Origin: an uncultured Bacteroidales bacterium
GTDB lineage: Bacteria > Bacteroidota > Bacteroidia > Bacteroidales > Paludibacteraceae
Direction of reading: 5' to 3'
DNA: 64,000 nucleotides
Assembly (NCBI GenBank): GCA_900319645.1
Contig: ONPG01000003.1
Coordinates: 1-64,000, forward strand
Each line of letters starts with the position of its first letter. Position 1 is the first letter of the stretch. The position numbers and the translations under genes are program-made. Below the pieces are notes generated by a model, which had not been told where the DNA came from, did not search any database, and worked only from the letters and a program-made list of their open reading frames with translations. This document shows positions 36,758-45,870 of the stretch, piece by piece.

Positions 36758-38371
36758 TTAATATTGTTTGATTTGAATATCTTTGACCGTCAAACCTCCC
36801 TCGTAGCAGTTCACCGACCAGCCGTTACGCTGCAGGTTGTAGATACGTTGGGTATATGTGAGTACGTCGTTGATATACATTACCAGCACCGAGTTGTCGG
36901 TATAGATATCGATGTGGTAGGTGCGGTCGGCAGGAATAGCGAACGGATAGCTTCCGCCGCCTTTCAGTTCCCACTTGCCCTGCTCCTCCTCAAAGCGGAT
37001 GTAGTTGTTGTTGCCGTCCGGGCAAACCATGATGCTGTAGTATTTCTCCGCGCCCTCTTCGTTGCGTGTTCCGCGAACGAACGAGATACCGAAGCGGTCG
37101 GTTTTGTCTGTTGTAGTGGCGGTCATACAAATGTGATTGTGGTAGCCCAGTGTGCTGAAGACCACGGAGCTGTACGCCTTCATCGTATAGGTCCCGTCTG
37201 CGATAGTGAGGTTACCTTCCTCCTCGCCGAATTTCCGAACCGCCTTAACCTCTTTCGCCTTCGTATATTTCTGCTCGAAAGCCGGTACGGCAGCGGTATA
37301 GAGCGTTCCGTCCTCACGCTGCATCAGTTTGTGTACTACCAGCGTACCGCCCCATTTAGGTTCCGCATCAGCGCTTATGTCGGTGTTGTCCTTGCCGCGA
37401 CGCTCCGGGCACCAGCCCCACATATACCGGTCGGTGCCGTCCGAAGCGGTGTTGCCGGCGTAGAAAGCACGACCGTCCAATGCACCCTCTTTGCTATCCG
37501 GCCAGTTGGGATTTGTAGCGGCTTTCAGTTCGTCGATTGTGTGACCCTTCAGGTAGTGCACGCGGCGCTCGAAAGAACTCATATCACTATAGGTCAGATA
37601 CCACCAGTCACCCATCTTGAACACATTCGGGCACTCCAGGAAACGATCCCAGATCATCTTCGAGAACTTGCCTTTGTGGGTCCAGGTCTTCAGGTCCGGC
37701 GAGGTAAACTCGGCGAAACAGCCGTCTTTCTCTTCGGCTTTGGTGCCGGCAGGCATCGGCTTGGTAGCTACGATCATATGCCAGCCGTCGTCCATTCGCC
37801 AGATATACGGGTCGCGGAAATTGATGGTGCTGTAGCCGTAATCGCCACCGCGGAGGCGGAAGAGCCGGTCTTTGGTCCAGGTCTGGAAATCCGTACTGGT
37901 AGCACGCATCACCACCTGGCGGTCCTCGGCGGCTGCAGGTTTGTAGCGCTCGCCGGTGTAGTAGATATAGTAGAGTTTCTCGCTCTCGTCATATACGACG
38001 CAGCCGGTACCTAACGCCGCGTCCTGCTCGCCTGCCAATCCGGTCGGCAGCACCTCGCCCATCGGGCTGTAGGTCGCGCAATCCGTCGTGCGGATACCCC
38101 ACAACGGGTGGAAAGTCTCCTCCTGGTTCTGCTCGAAATTATGCAGATAAAGGATCTTGTACTCCTTGGCTACCGGGTCGTAGAAAGGCAAGGGGTCACC
38201 GGCAGAACCGGCGGAAGGGATATAATAGGTCGTGCTCGTCGCCTCGTCCGAAGCATTGAAATAGGTAGTGGCATTCTCCCAGTCTTTCTGCTCCTGCGGG
38301 ATACTCTGCTCGCAACCGGTCAGCATGAGTGCCGACATTGCCAAGATAGATACGATTTGTATTGTTTTCAT
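36758..38371 (-). CDS. GH32-clan lipoprotein (levanase-like)
   Basis: 537 residues; lipoprotein signal with Cys20 (MLTGC). The fold signatures are present but divergent: GDPLPFY places Asp59 where WMNDPNG normally lies, FRDP has Asp187 and LECPN has Glu246. A C-terminal lectin-like domain (residues about 390-537, ending TVKDIQIKQY) resembles the DUF4975 type. All three acidic residues are retained, so it is probably active, perhaps as a surface endo-acting fructanase that feeds SusC/SusD. The altered nucleophile motif separates it from the canonical paralogue at 34333. Confidence 0.75.
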   Translation of the reverse strand: MKTIQIVSILAMSALMLTGCEQSIPQEQKDWENATTYFNASDEATSTTYYIPSAGSAGDPLPFYDPVAKEYKILYLHNFEQNQEETFHPLWGIRTTDCATYSPMGEVLPTGLAGEQDAALGTGCVVYDESEKLYYIYYTGERYKPAAAEDRQVVMRATSTDFQTWTKDRLFRLRGGDYGYSTINFRDPYIWRMDDGWHMIVATKPMPAGTKAEEKDGCFAEFTSPDLKTWTHKGKFSKMIWDRFLECPNVFKMGDWWYLTYSDMSSFERRVHYLKGHTIDELKAATNPNWPDSKEGALDGRAFYAGNTASDGTDRYMWGWCPERRGKDNTDISADAEPKWGGTLVVHKLMQREDGTLYTAAVPAFEQKYTKAKEVKAVRKFGEEEGNLTIADGTYTMKAYSSVVFSTLGYHNHICMTATTTDKTDRFGISFVRGTRNEEGAEKYYSIMVCPDGNNNYIRFEEEQGKWELKGGGSYPFAIPADRTYHIDIYTDNSVLVMYINDVLTYTQRIYNLQRNGWSVNCYEGGLTVKDIQIKQY

Positions 38372-38396
38372 AATGATTCTTGTTTTTCGGGATTTA

Positions 38397-39788
38397 TCAA
38401 TTCTTCAGATAGTTGAACGCGTTCTCCGTTATCTTGGCAACGTTAGCGTGGTAATATTCGGTGTAGTCAGCCGGATCGGCGATGGTGTACCAGTCGTAGC
38501 ATCCGGAGCCGATACAGATGATTGCGCCGTGCGCATCGCTACGCGGGAACTCCCACGCCACTACGGCATCCGCGCCGCCGGCGATGTCCTTCGCGCCTGT
38601 TTTCTCCTGGAAGACAGTGCGGTCGTCGTATCCGCCCCAGTCCATGCCGATGTGGTATTGGGCAGTGGAGTTGGTGATCTTATACCCCGCGTCGCAGGTA
38701 TAGACGTGATCGGATACGGTCGGATCCATCGTCAGGTTCTGCCACAACGGGTGATCGGTGTGGCCCGTGATAGCGAACTCCCACGGCGAGGACACCAGTT
38801 CGGCTTCCAACTCTTTGCCGCCCCACGCGTTGTTGGGGAAGCACTCTTTCTCGCCCAGATAGAACGGCAGGTTGACTGCGTAACGCGTCAGCAGGAACGA
38901 GCCGCCGGACTGATAGAACTCTTTGAGTTTGTCCAGCGCAAACACATCCACTGCCTCCGGAGCATTCGCCTCAAAAGCCTCTTTGCCCTGCATGCCGCCG
39001 TCTTTGTGGAAATGCCACCAGATCACTTTGCAATCCGTCATCACCACGCGTCCCGCAGCCAGGTCGGCAAACGAAGCGTAGTCGGATTTCTCCACGTTGC
39101 TCAGCATCCACGTCACAGCCGCCTGCTCCTCGGGATTGAGTTGGCCTACTGTCTCCGCCAGACCCAGATAGAGCACCACAGGATTGGCTTTCTCCGTCAC
39201 GGTCACCTTGTAGGTCGCAGAAGCGGTGTTGTATTTGACGGTGAAATCCACCGGGTTGCTAAAGTCGCAAGGTACGCCGTTGGCAGGCGTCAGCGTGGCT
39301 CCCGCGGTCATCTTGACCGTCGGCACCAAGGCCTTGACGTCCGTTCCGATAGGTACGGAAACGGAGATCGTACGGGCAACCTGGTCGATGATACCGATAT
39401 AGTTCTCGTTGAGCACGAACGAGAGAATACGTGCCTCGTCGTGCTTGACACTCACTTTGTAGTCCTGATAAACGTTCCCGTTCTCCACGTGAATAGCGAT
39501 CGGCGAGGTCATATTGACCTGATCGCCTTCCCGGAGGCTTGCCGTAGCGCCGGCGGAGAGACGAAGCGTCGTCAGCGTCATCAGATGGTCGTCGTGCACC
39601 TCCGGAACGGCCACTACTACCGTACGTGCGGCGTGGTCCACCTTGCCCGGATACGTATCCAGCACCAGCGAATCGATACGGCAGTCGCCCGACACATCAA
39701 ACGGACTGCTTTTCTTGTTGCACCCTAAGAATAAGGTACAGAGACACAATGTACAAAGTACAAAGCTTAATTTATGTATTGTTTTCAT
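38397..39788 (-). CDS. DUF4960-like surface glycan-binding lipoprotein
   Basis: I start at the ATG at 39788 (MKTIHKLSFVLC), giving about 463 residues with a lipobox LFLGC. The N-terminal half has two Ig-like units (RTVVVAVPEVHDDHL and RTISVSVPIGTDVKAL), and the C-terminal half (from about residue 205, VVLYLGLAETVGQL) resembles DUF4960, known from levan loci downstream of susD. It probably captures fructan at the cell surface. Oddly, the signal-peptide core SFVLCTLCLCTLFLG is encoded by tandem TTTGTAC/ATTGTGT words. Confidence 0.75.
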   Translation of the reverse strand: MKTIHKLSFVLCTLCLCTLFLGCNKKSSPFDVSGDCRIDSLVLDTYPGKVDHAARTVVVAVPEVHDDHLMTLTTLRLSAGATASLREGDQVNMTSPIAIHVENGNVYQDYKVSVKHDEARILSFVLNENYIGIIDQVARTISVSVPIGTDVKALVPTVKMTAGATLTPANGVPCDFSNPVDFTVKYNTASATYKVTVTEKANPVVLYLGLAETVGQLNPEEQAAVTWMLSNVEKSDYASFADLAAGRVVMTDCKVIWWHFHKDGGMQGKEAFEANAPEAVDVFALDKLKEFYQSGGSFLLTRYAVNLPFYLGEKECFPNNAWGGKELEAELVSSPWEFAITGHTDHPLWQNLTMDPTVSDHVYTCDAGYKITNSTAQYHIGMDWGGYDDRTVFQEKTGAKDIAGGADAVVAWEFPRSDAHGAIICIGSGCYDWYTIADPADYTEYYHANVAKITENAFNYLKN

Positions 39789-39820
39789 AATTGTCAAGAT
39801 TTTCGCTTGTCGAAAATAAA

Positions 39821-41554
39821 TTACCAGTTGCCGATATTTTGTGTATAGTGTCCGTTGGAAGCAGCTATCTGCTCGTGAGGAATAGGCAGGTACTCGTTCT
39901 TGTTAGCGGTGAAATGGGCTGCGGTGTAGATACGGCAGTCGTTCGCCTCTTCCATATAGTATTTGTTGATCACCTGCTCGGCTTCTCCCCATCGCACGAG
40001 GTCGAAGAAACGCTCGGACTCCATTGCCAGCTCCAGACGGCGCTCCATCTTCACGCGTTTGAGCGCGTCAGAGCTGTCGCCGTAGGGTTTCACGCGGATC
40101 TTGGCGCCGTAGTTGGTGTCGTAACCTGCCAGCATAGCGGTACTGCGCGAAGCGCGGTTGCGCAGACGGTTGACCAGATCGATCGCCTCGCCGTCACGTC
40201 CCAGCTGCGCCAGTGCCTCCGCACGCATCAGCAGCACGTCCGCGTAACGAAGAACAATACGGTTCATCGGGCTGCCGAACCACAAGGTGGAGCGGATCAG
40301 ATAACCCCCGTCGGGATCCACGTTGTGCTTCAGCGTCACGTTGTAGCCGTACAAACCGCTCGAACGGCTCCATTTTTGAGTGCGGTTCATCATATAGTTC
40401 GGGTTGAACTCGTAGGGGAAACCCGCTATACCTACCGTCAGCCACAGACGCGGATCGGCGTTGTCGGTCGAGGCGTTGAAATCCTGCTGGTTGAAATCGT
40501 CGATGAAAGGCAGTCCCTCACCGTTCGTACGGAAGGCGTTAACGAGGTTCTGGCTCGGCTTGTAGAAATCGCAGCCGCCCTCAATAGCCGCCGGTACCAT
40601 CAATCCGTACGACCAGTTGCAGTTACCTAAGTTGGTTCCGTCGTTGGTAGAATACTGCATTGCCCACAGGCTCTCCTTGCCGTTCTCGTACTGCGGTTCG
40701 GGACGGAAATTATTGTGGAAATCCTCCTCCAGGCCGTAACCGCCGCCCGTATAGATACTCTCCTCGGTATAGGTGATCACTTTCTGCAGATCCTCCTTGT
40801 TGATCTCGGTCACAGCGTGCGACGCGGGATCATCCTGACGGTAAGCCTTGTACAGATACACCTTGGCGAGCAGAGCGGCTGCGGAAGCCTGGGTAGGACG
40901 GCCTTTGTCCGCCTGGGTAGCAGGCAGCACGCTGTAGGCGTACTCCAGGTCGTCGGCTATCAGCTGCCAACCCTCGTCGTTCGTGTATTTGGTGTTGCTC
41001 AGCGCGTTGTAATCGCTTTGCTTCATATTGGGATCTACCACAAACGGGATATTCTTATACAGACGTTTCAGCAGGAAATGACCGTACGCACGCAGGAACT
41101 TCATTTCTCCCAGACGCTGCGATTTGAGCTGATAGGAATCGTCGGTCCCGTTGATGGCGTCGATAGCTGCGTTCACACGGCTCAGACAGTTGTACAAACG
41201 CACCCACATATCGTTGATATTCCAGTTGGTAGTCATGATACCCTGGCTGATCTCAAGTTGATGGAACACATCACCGTCGTTCTCCGTGGCTCCGCCCTTG
41301 TAGGCGTCGTCCGAACGCACGTCGAAGTTCCACATCGAGAACGAGGAGTTGACGTCCTCCGCCGAGATAAACACGGCGTACGCGGAGATAACGATATTGT
41401 CGATATAGAGCGGGTCGTTAACCTGATCCTCGCTCAAGATGCCTTGCGGGACATCCTGGTTCAGGAAATTATCACAGGAGGTGAGACCGCCTGCGGCTAA
41501 AAGAATAAAGACCGCTGCGCTAAAAGACAAAAGACTATTTAGTTTTGTTTTCAT
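39821..41554 (-). CDS. SusD/RagB-family nutrient-binding lipoprotein
   Basis: The start ATG at 41554 gives MKTKLNSLLSFSAAVFILLA with lipobox LTSC. About 577 residues; the N-terminus NFLNQDVPQGILSEDQVND and the C-terminal AEALAQLGRDGEAIDLVNRLRNRA followed by RRLELAMESERFFDLVRWGEA are diagnostic SusD stretches. It forms the lid over the SusC channel and binds the oligosaccharide. It follows susC by about 40 bp. Confidence 0.93.
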   Translation of the reverse strand: MKTKLNSLLSFSAAVFILLAAGGLTSCDNFLNQDVPQGILSEDQVNDPLYIDNIVISAYAVFISAEDVNSSFSMWNFDVRSDDAYKGGATENDGDVFHQLEISQGIMTTNWNINDMWVRLYNCLSRVNAAIDAINGTDDSYQLKSQRLGEMKFLRAYGHFLLKRLYKNIPFVVDPNMKQSDYNALSNTKYTNDEGWQLIADDLEYAYSVLPATQADKGRPTQASAAALLAKVYLYKAYRQDDPASHAVTEINKEDLQKVITYTEESIYTGGGYGLEEDFHNNFRPEPQYENGKESLWAMQYSTNDGTNLGNCNWSYGLMVPAAIEGGCDFYKPSQNLVNAFRTNGEGLPFIDDFNQQDFNASTDNADPRLWLTVGIAGFPYEFNPNYMMNRTQKWSRSSGLYGYNVTLKHNVDPDGGYLIRSTLWFGSPMNRIVLRYADVLLMRAEALAQLGRDGEAIDLVNRLRNRASRSTAMLAGYDTNYGAKIRVKPYGDSSDALKRVKMERRLELAMESERFFDLVRWGEAEQVINKYYMEEANDCRIYTAAHFTANKNEYLPIPHEQIAASNGHYTQNIGNW

Positions 41555-41595
41555 AATTCCTTTTCCTTTCAATTTTCAGTTTTCATTTTTTCACC

Positions 41596-44500
41596 TTAGA
41601 AAGTCACTTTCGTTCCCAGCGTGACGGTCAACGGGATAGGATATCCGAAGGTCGGGTTTTCGGGATCCACGCCGGTGAACTTAGCCGAATGAATCGTGAA
41701 CACATTCTGCGCCGAAACAAACCAGCGCCAGTTCTGCATCAGCATCTTGTCGCACGCTTTCTTGGGCAGGTTGTATCCCAGTTGCAGGTTGCGCAACTTC
41801 AGGAACGAACCGTCCTCTACGAAATAGGTGCTGACACGTGTCTCGTTGTTGTTGTTATTAGTGGACAGCGCAGGGATATTGCTGTCGGGATTAGTGGGGC
41901 TCCAAGCGTCCAGCACGCGCGTTCCTTTGTTCAGGTTAGGCACGTTCACGCCCGCCCAGAGGTCGGTCTGCTCCTTGTAGTCCTTGGTGATCACCTGCAC
42001 GCCGCCTACGCCCTGGAAGAAGACAGTCAGGTCAAAACCTTTGTACTCAAAATAGAAATTCGCACCGAACGCTACGGCCGGTACCGGCGTATAGATCCAG
42101 GTCTGGTCTTTCTCGGTGATCGTGCCGTCGCCGTCCAAGTCGCGGTAACGGATACGGCCCAAACCGGCACCCTCCTGATAAGCGTGGTTGTCGATCTCCT
42201 CCTGGCTCTTGAAGATACCGTCGGCTATATAGCCCACCTGCGAGCCCATCGCGTGACCTACCACCGACTTCACGCCGTTGCCGCCGAAAGTACCCTTGGC
42301 GGCTATCGTCTCCGGCAGTTTGGTGATCTTGTTGTCGTAGTGCGAGAGGTTGGCGGATATATCGTACTTGAAGCCGCCTTTCGTCTGGTTACGGTAACCC
42401 AACTGCAACTCCACACCCATATTATCCATCGCGCCGGCGTTCACCCATTGCGAACCGCCCTCGCCCATCGCGCCTATTCCGTCCATCTGCACGAGAATGT
42501 CTTTGGTCTGCTTGTAGAACCAGTCGAACGATCCGTACAGGGTCTGTTGCAGGAAAGCGAAGTCCAGACCTACGTTGGTCTGCGTCGTTGTCTCCCATTT
42601 GATATCGTCGTTGCCTACCTGGATACGGCGGAAACCCGAAGGCAGAATATGTCCGCCGTTGGTGCCGGCTATATCGTACGATGTGCCGTAGCTCTGACCG
42701 CCGAACTCAGCCACGCCGTAGTTCGACTCGTAGATCGTATAACGGGCGGTAGAAGAAATATCCTGGTTACCCGTCTGACCCCACGATGCACGCAGCTTCA
42801 GGTCATCCAGCCACGTGGCGGCACCGCGCATGAATTTCTCCTGACTGATACGCCAACCCGCACTCACCGACGGGAACGTTGCAAAACGGTTGTGCTTACC
42901 GAAACGGCTCGAACCGTCGTGACGCAGCGTGAACGAAACCAGATAACGGTTGTCGTAGCTGTAGTTGGCTTTGCCGAAGAACGAGATCAGCGAGTAGCTG
43001 CCCGATCCGCCGTACGACTGAGCCTTGCCCGTTCCGGCTGACGGCCACATATACGTCGGTTTCAGTACGATGAAATCCTCTTTGTAGCCGGAGAACCACT
43101 CGTCTATCTGGCGGTTCAACTCCGTACCCAACAGGAAGTCGGCGCGGTGTTTGCCGATCTCCAAGTTATAGGTGATGATCGCGTTCCACATCCATTTGAG
43201 CCAGTGCTCCTGCTTTGCCTCTACCGCGTTCTTGTCGTTCGCTACCACACCCTCCGCTATCGGATAGGTGAAGAAACGCTGTTTCTTCTGCGCGTAGTCG
43301 ATACCGGCAGTCGTGCGGATATTCAGACCCTTGTAGGGGTTGATATTGATAAACGCGTTTCCGAACACACGCCAGTAGGTATAGCGGTTGTCTTTGTTGC
43401 GCTCCAGGATCGACAGCGGGTTCTCGCGCTGCGGGAAACCGCTGGTCGAGGGAGCCTGAGCCAGCGTCTCGCCATCGGCCTTATACACCGGCAGCAAGGG
43501 GTTGTACTGCAGCACACTGTTGATAAATCCGCCCGGAGAAGCTACCTCCGACGTGCGGCTCAGCGTGAAGTTCTCCCCTATCGTCACATAGTCCTTCAGA
43601 ATCTTGTAGTCGCTGTTGATACGGGCGGAGAAACGGTCGAAATCCGTCGTCTTGATGACGCCCTGGTTCTTGTAGTATCCCATCGAGAAGAACGCACTAC
43701 CCTTCTGTCCGCCGTTCGACACGGCTACGTTATAATTCTGTATAATACCCGGGCGCGTGGTCTCCTTGAACCAATCGGTGTTGCTCACCGGCACTGTTCC
43801 CGCCTCGTCCATGTATTTGTTCAGCGAAAGGCTGTTCAGCACCGGCTGACCTTGCTCGTTGTAACCCCAGTCGTAATGATAACCCAATACGTTGGTGTTC
43901 GGATCCGCCTGACCGTCGTTGATATAGGCCTGCCAGAGCGAGCGGCCGTACTGCTCCGAATTCAGCACTTTCATGCGGTTCACGTACGACTGAACAGCCA
44001 CCGAGGCGTCCACATCCACGCGGATCTTGCCCTCCGCGCCGCGCTTGGTCGTGATGATGATCACACCGTTCGCTGCGCGCGAACCGTATATACTTGCCGA
44101 AGCGGCATCTTTCAGCACCTGGATCGACTCGATATCGTTGGGGTTCAACTCGTGCATTCCCGATTTGGTCGGCACTCCGTCGATGATATACAACGGGTCG
44201 TTGTCGTTGAGCGTGCCTATACCGCGGATACGTACCGTAGCAGCACCCGAAGGATTACCGTCAGCAGCGATATTCATTCCGGGGACCTTACCCTGCAAGG
44301 CCTTCATCGGGTTGTTCTCCTGCTGCTTCTCCAGATCCTTGGACGATACGGCGGTGATAGCACCCGTCAGATCGGCTTTGCGCTGGGTCGTATAACCCGT
44401 CACTACCACCTCCTCCAGGACCTCGCTGTCCTCCGACAGCTGCACTTTCATGCTCTGTGCCGGATAGAGTTGCTGGGACTTGTAGCCTACGTACGACACC

Positions 44501-44715
44501 ACGATCATGGCATCGGCGGCTACGGTTAACTGGAAATTACCGTCAAAATCGGTAATCGTTCCGTTGGTCGTTCCTTCCTCCAGCACCGAGGCTCCGATAA
44601 TCGGCTCGCCTGTCGCGCCATCGACTACCACACCCGACGCTGTCACCTGCGCGTACGTCACCGCCGCACAGCAAACCATCAGAAGGAAGGTTAAAAAGAC
44701 ACTTTTTGATTTCAT
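41596..44715 (-). CDS. SusC/RagA-family TonB-dependent transporter
   Basis: The start ATG at 44715 gives MKSKSVFLTFLLMVCCAA with cleavage after TYAQ; the open frame continues 32 residues upstream past the promoter and is not used. About 1039 residues: carboxypeptidase-like domain (GVVVDGATGEPIIGASV), plug domain with VTGYTTQRKADLTGAI and DPLYIIDGVPT, and a 22-strand barrel ending VTLGTKVTF. It imports oligosaccharide into the periplasm with SusD. First gene of the fructan locus. Confidence 0.95.
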   Translation of the reverse strand: MKSKSVFLTFLLMVCCAAVTYAQVTASGVVVDGATGEPIIGASVLEEGTTNGTITDFDGNFQLTVAADAMIVVSYVGYKSQQLYPAQSMKVQLSEDSEVLEEVVVTGYTTQRKADLTGAITAVSSKDLEKQQENNPMKALQGKVPGMNIAADGNPSGAATVRIRGIGTLNDNDPLYIIDGVPTKSGMHELNPNDIESIQVLKDAASASIYGSRAANGVIIITTKRGAEGKIRVDVDASVAVQSYVNRMKVLNSEQYGRSLWQAYINDGQADPNTNVLGYHYDWGYNEQGQPVLNSLSLNKYMDEAGTVPVSNTDWFKETTRPGIIQNYNVAVSNGGQKGSAFFSMGYYKNQGVIKTTDFDRFSARINSDYKILKDYVTIGENFTLSRTSEVASPGGFINSVLQYNPLLPVYKADGETLAQAPSTSGFPQRENPLSILERNKDNRYTYWRVFGNAFININPYKGLNIRTTAGIDYAQKKQRFFTYPIAEGVVANDKNAVEAKQEHWLKWMWNAIITYNLEIGKHRADFLLGTELNRQIDEWFSGYKEDFIVLKPTYMWPSAGTGKAQSYGGSGSYSLISFFGKANYSYDNRYLVSFTLRHDGSSRFGKHNRFATFPSVSAGWRISQEKFMRGAATWLDDLKLRASWGQTGNQDISSTARYTIYESNYGVAEFGGQSYGTSYDIAGTNGGHILPSGFRRIQVGNDDIKWETTTQTNVGLDFAFLQQTLYGSFDWFYKQTKDILVQMDGIGAMGEGGSQWVNAGAMDNMGVELQLGYRNQTKGGFKYDISANLSHYDNKITKLPETIAAKGTFGGNGVKSVVGHAMGSQVGYIADGIFKSQEEIDNHAYQEGAGLGRIRYRDLDGDGTITEKDQTWIYTPVPAVAFGANFYFEYKGFDLTVFFQGVGGVQVITKDYKEQTDLWAGVNVPNLNKGTRVLDAWSPTNPDSNIPALSTNNNNNETRVSTYFVEDGSFLKLRNLQLGYNLPKKACDKMLMQNWRWFVSAQNVFTIHSAKFTGVDPENPTFGYPIPLTVTLGTKVTF

Positions 44716-44765
44716 GATATTGAAAAATTTGTTGAATTGTAATGTGTGCTTGTCAAAATTCGCTG

Positions 44766-44797
44766 CAAAGGTACGGGCATTTTTATAAATATGCAAA
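44766..44797 (-). promoter_or_regulatory. Promoter of the fructan utilisation locus
   Basis: On the minus strand, TTTG (44797-44794), 20 bases, TACCTTTG (44773-44766). The start site should lie near 44760, giving a leader of about 45 nt before susC. The dyad at 44803-44861 lies immediately upstream of the TTTG box. Confidence 0.8.
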
Positions 44798-44802
44798 AAA
44801 AT

Positions 44803-44861
44803 ATGTTGCAAAATGTGCTACAAATGTTTCAACGCAACAAATATAGCATATTTTGCAACAT
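44803..44861. promoter_or_regulatory. 17-bp inverted repeat upstream of the fructan promoter, possible operator
   Basis: ATGTTGCAAAATGTGCT (44803-44819) and AGCATATTTTGCAACAT (44845-44861) are inverted copies with one mismatch and a 25-bp spacer. Placement just upstream of the -33 box suits an activator-binding site. No regulator gene is visible in the window. Confidence 0.5.
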
Positions 44862-45072
44862 TTTATACAGTTAAGAATGTTGTATCTCTGCGAGCAATGG
44901 CGTTGGCGATGGCGTTGGCGATGCCGGCATTGGCGTTGGCATTGGCCTTGGCTTTCGACTTTCGTCTTTCGACTTTCGACCTTTCGATATGTCGATCTCA
45001 CCCTACAAAAAAAAATCGCCCTGAAGGACGATTTTTTTAGCAGCCAAAGCCAATGCCAAAGCCAAAGCCGGC
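44862..45072. repeat. Word repeats GGCGTTGGCGAT, TTTCGAC and GCCAAA with a terminator
   Basis: 44899-44955 holds GGCGTTGGCGAT/GGCATTGGC words, 44955-44990 holds TTTCGACTTTCG words, and 45043-45070 holds CCAAAGCCAATGCC words. The hairpin at 45007-45038 sits between them. No ORF is convincing. Confidence 0.6.
45007..45038. terminator. Terminator after the frameshifted small gene
   Basis: ATCG.CCT pairs with AGG.CGAT inside flanking A9 and T7 runs, so it could act on both strands. Confidence 0.65.
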
Positions 45073-45367
45073 TTAGAGCTCGCTAGGCCAAACGACTTGC
45101 CCGGTCTCCTCGTCGTAGTTCTCCCAGCCTTTGGCGAAGAGCCATCCGCGGAAGGTGCGGTGCGGGTCGCCGGCTTTGCGGGCGGCTGCCCAGCGTGCCT
45201 GGTCGCGCGGTGGTGCGTTTGGGTTTCGGACCCAGGTAAATGCGGTTGCAATCCGCGCTGATGGTTACGTGTTTGGCGGTCAGGCGCTGTGCGCAAGGAT
45301 CGCCTTTCTTCGGGCTCAACACACCGCTGATGTGGTCGATACCCGCTGAGGGTTGAAATTTTGCCAT
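45073..45367 (-). pseudogene. Small phage-cassette protein, frameshifted
   Basis: The frame from ATG 45367 reads MAKFQPSAGIDHISGVLSPK and continues to ADCNRIYLGPKPKRTTAR. After this the same frame becomes Arg/Pro-rich nonsense, while another frame ending at 45073 reads sensibly: DQARWAAARKAGDPHRTFRG, WLFAKGWENYDEE, TGQVVWPSEL. Joining them at the GCGCGA near 45207 would give about 98 residues with the pattern of the neighbour at 45583 (CNRxYL early, FRxxL late). A 2-bp loss or 1-bp gain explains the break. Function unknown. Confidence 0.6.
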
Positions 45368-45479
45368 GTCGCGCGAGCTATCCTCGTGCATTGACCGGCG
45401 ACCTCGTCGCTCTTCGGTCTGCGAAACTGCGTTTCACATCCCGATGGGGAGAGCGCCTCTCAGCTCGTTAAGAGGGATT

Positions 45480-45582
45480 AATGGTAATTAATAGTTAATA
45501 GTTAATAATTAATAATTGAAAGTCGAAAGTCGAAAGCCAAAGCCAATGCCAATGCTGGCATTAGCCGGCGACTTCGTCGCCT
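45480..45582. repeat. Word repeats TTAATAG, GAAAGTC and GCCAAT
   Basis: Tandem TAATTAATAGTTAATAG-type words (45485-45518) are followed by GAAAGTCGAAAGTCGAAAG and CCAAAGCCAATGCC words and by a CCGGCGACTTCGTCGCC palindrome that overlaps the end of the next gene. A similar CCGGCGACCTCGTCGC sequence is at about 45394. Confidence 0.65.
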
Positions 45583-45870
45583 TTACAGGCTCTCCTTGAC
45601 CACTTTCCACAGATAGCTGCGGAAGGTAGGCTCTCCGTTGGGGAGGTCTTTCTGCGCCTTGAAAGCGGCATAGTCCGTCGCGTAGGTCGGAGAGGTGGTC
45701 TTCATGCGCGCAGTCACTTGCTGCGAGATCTGCGCGAACTGCGAACGCTGTGCCTGCTCGCTGGCGCTGACAGGTGTCGAACGCGTCACGCTCTCCAAGC
45801 CGCGGAGGTAAAGACGGTTACAGCCGTTCTTGGTCTTGGTCGGTGCTACCCGGTGCTGAGCCAGCACCAT
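45583..45870 (-). CDS. Small cassette protein of unknown function
   Basis: I take the ATG at 45870 (MVLAQHRVAPTKTKNGCNRL); the open frame extends 50 residues further but that part covers hairpin-rich DNA and looks non-coding. The 95-residue product has CNRLYLRGLESVTR, a Gln/Ser-rich middle and FRSYLWKVVKESL at the end. It resembles the frameshifted protein at 45073 in layout, suggesting a duplicated pair. No function recognised. Basic and small, so nucleic-acid binding is possible. Confidence 0.55.
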   Translation of the reverse strand: MVLAQHRVAPTKTKNGCNRLYLRGLESVTRSTPVSASEQAQRSQFAQISQQVTARMKTTSPTYATDYAAFKAQKDLPNGEPTFRSYLWKVVKESL

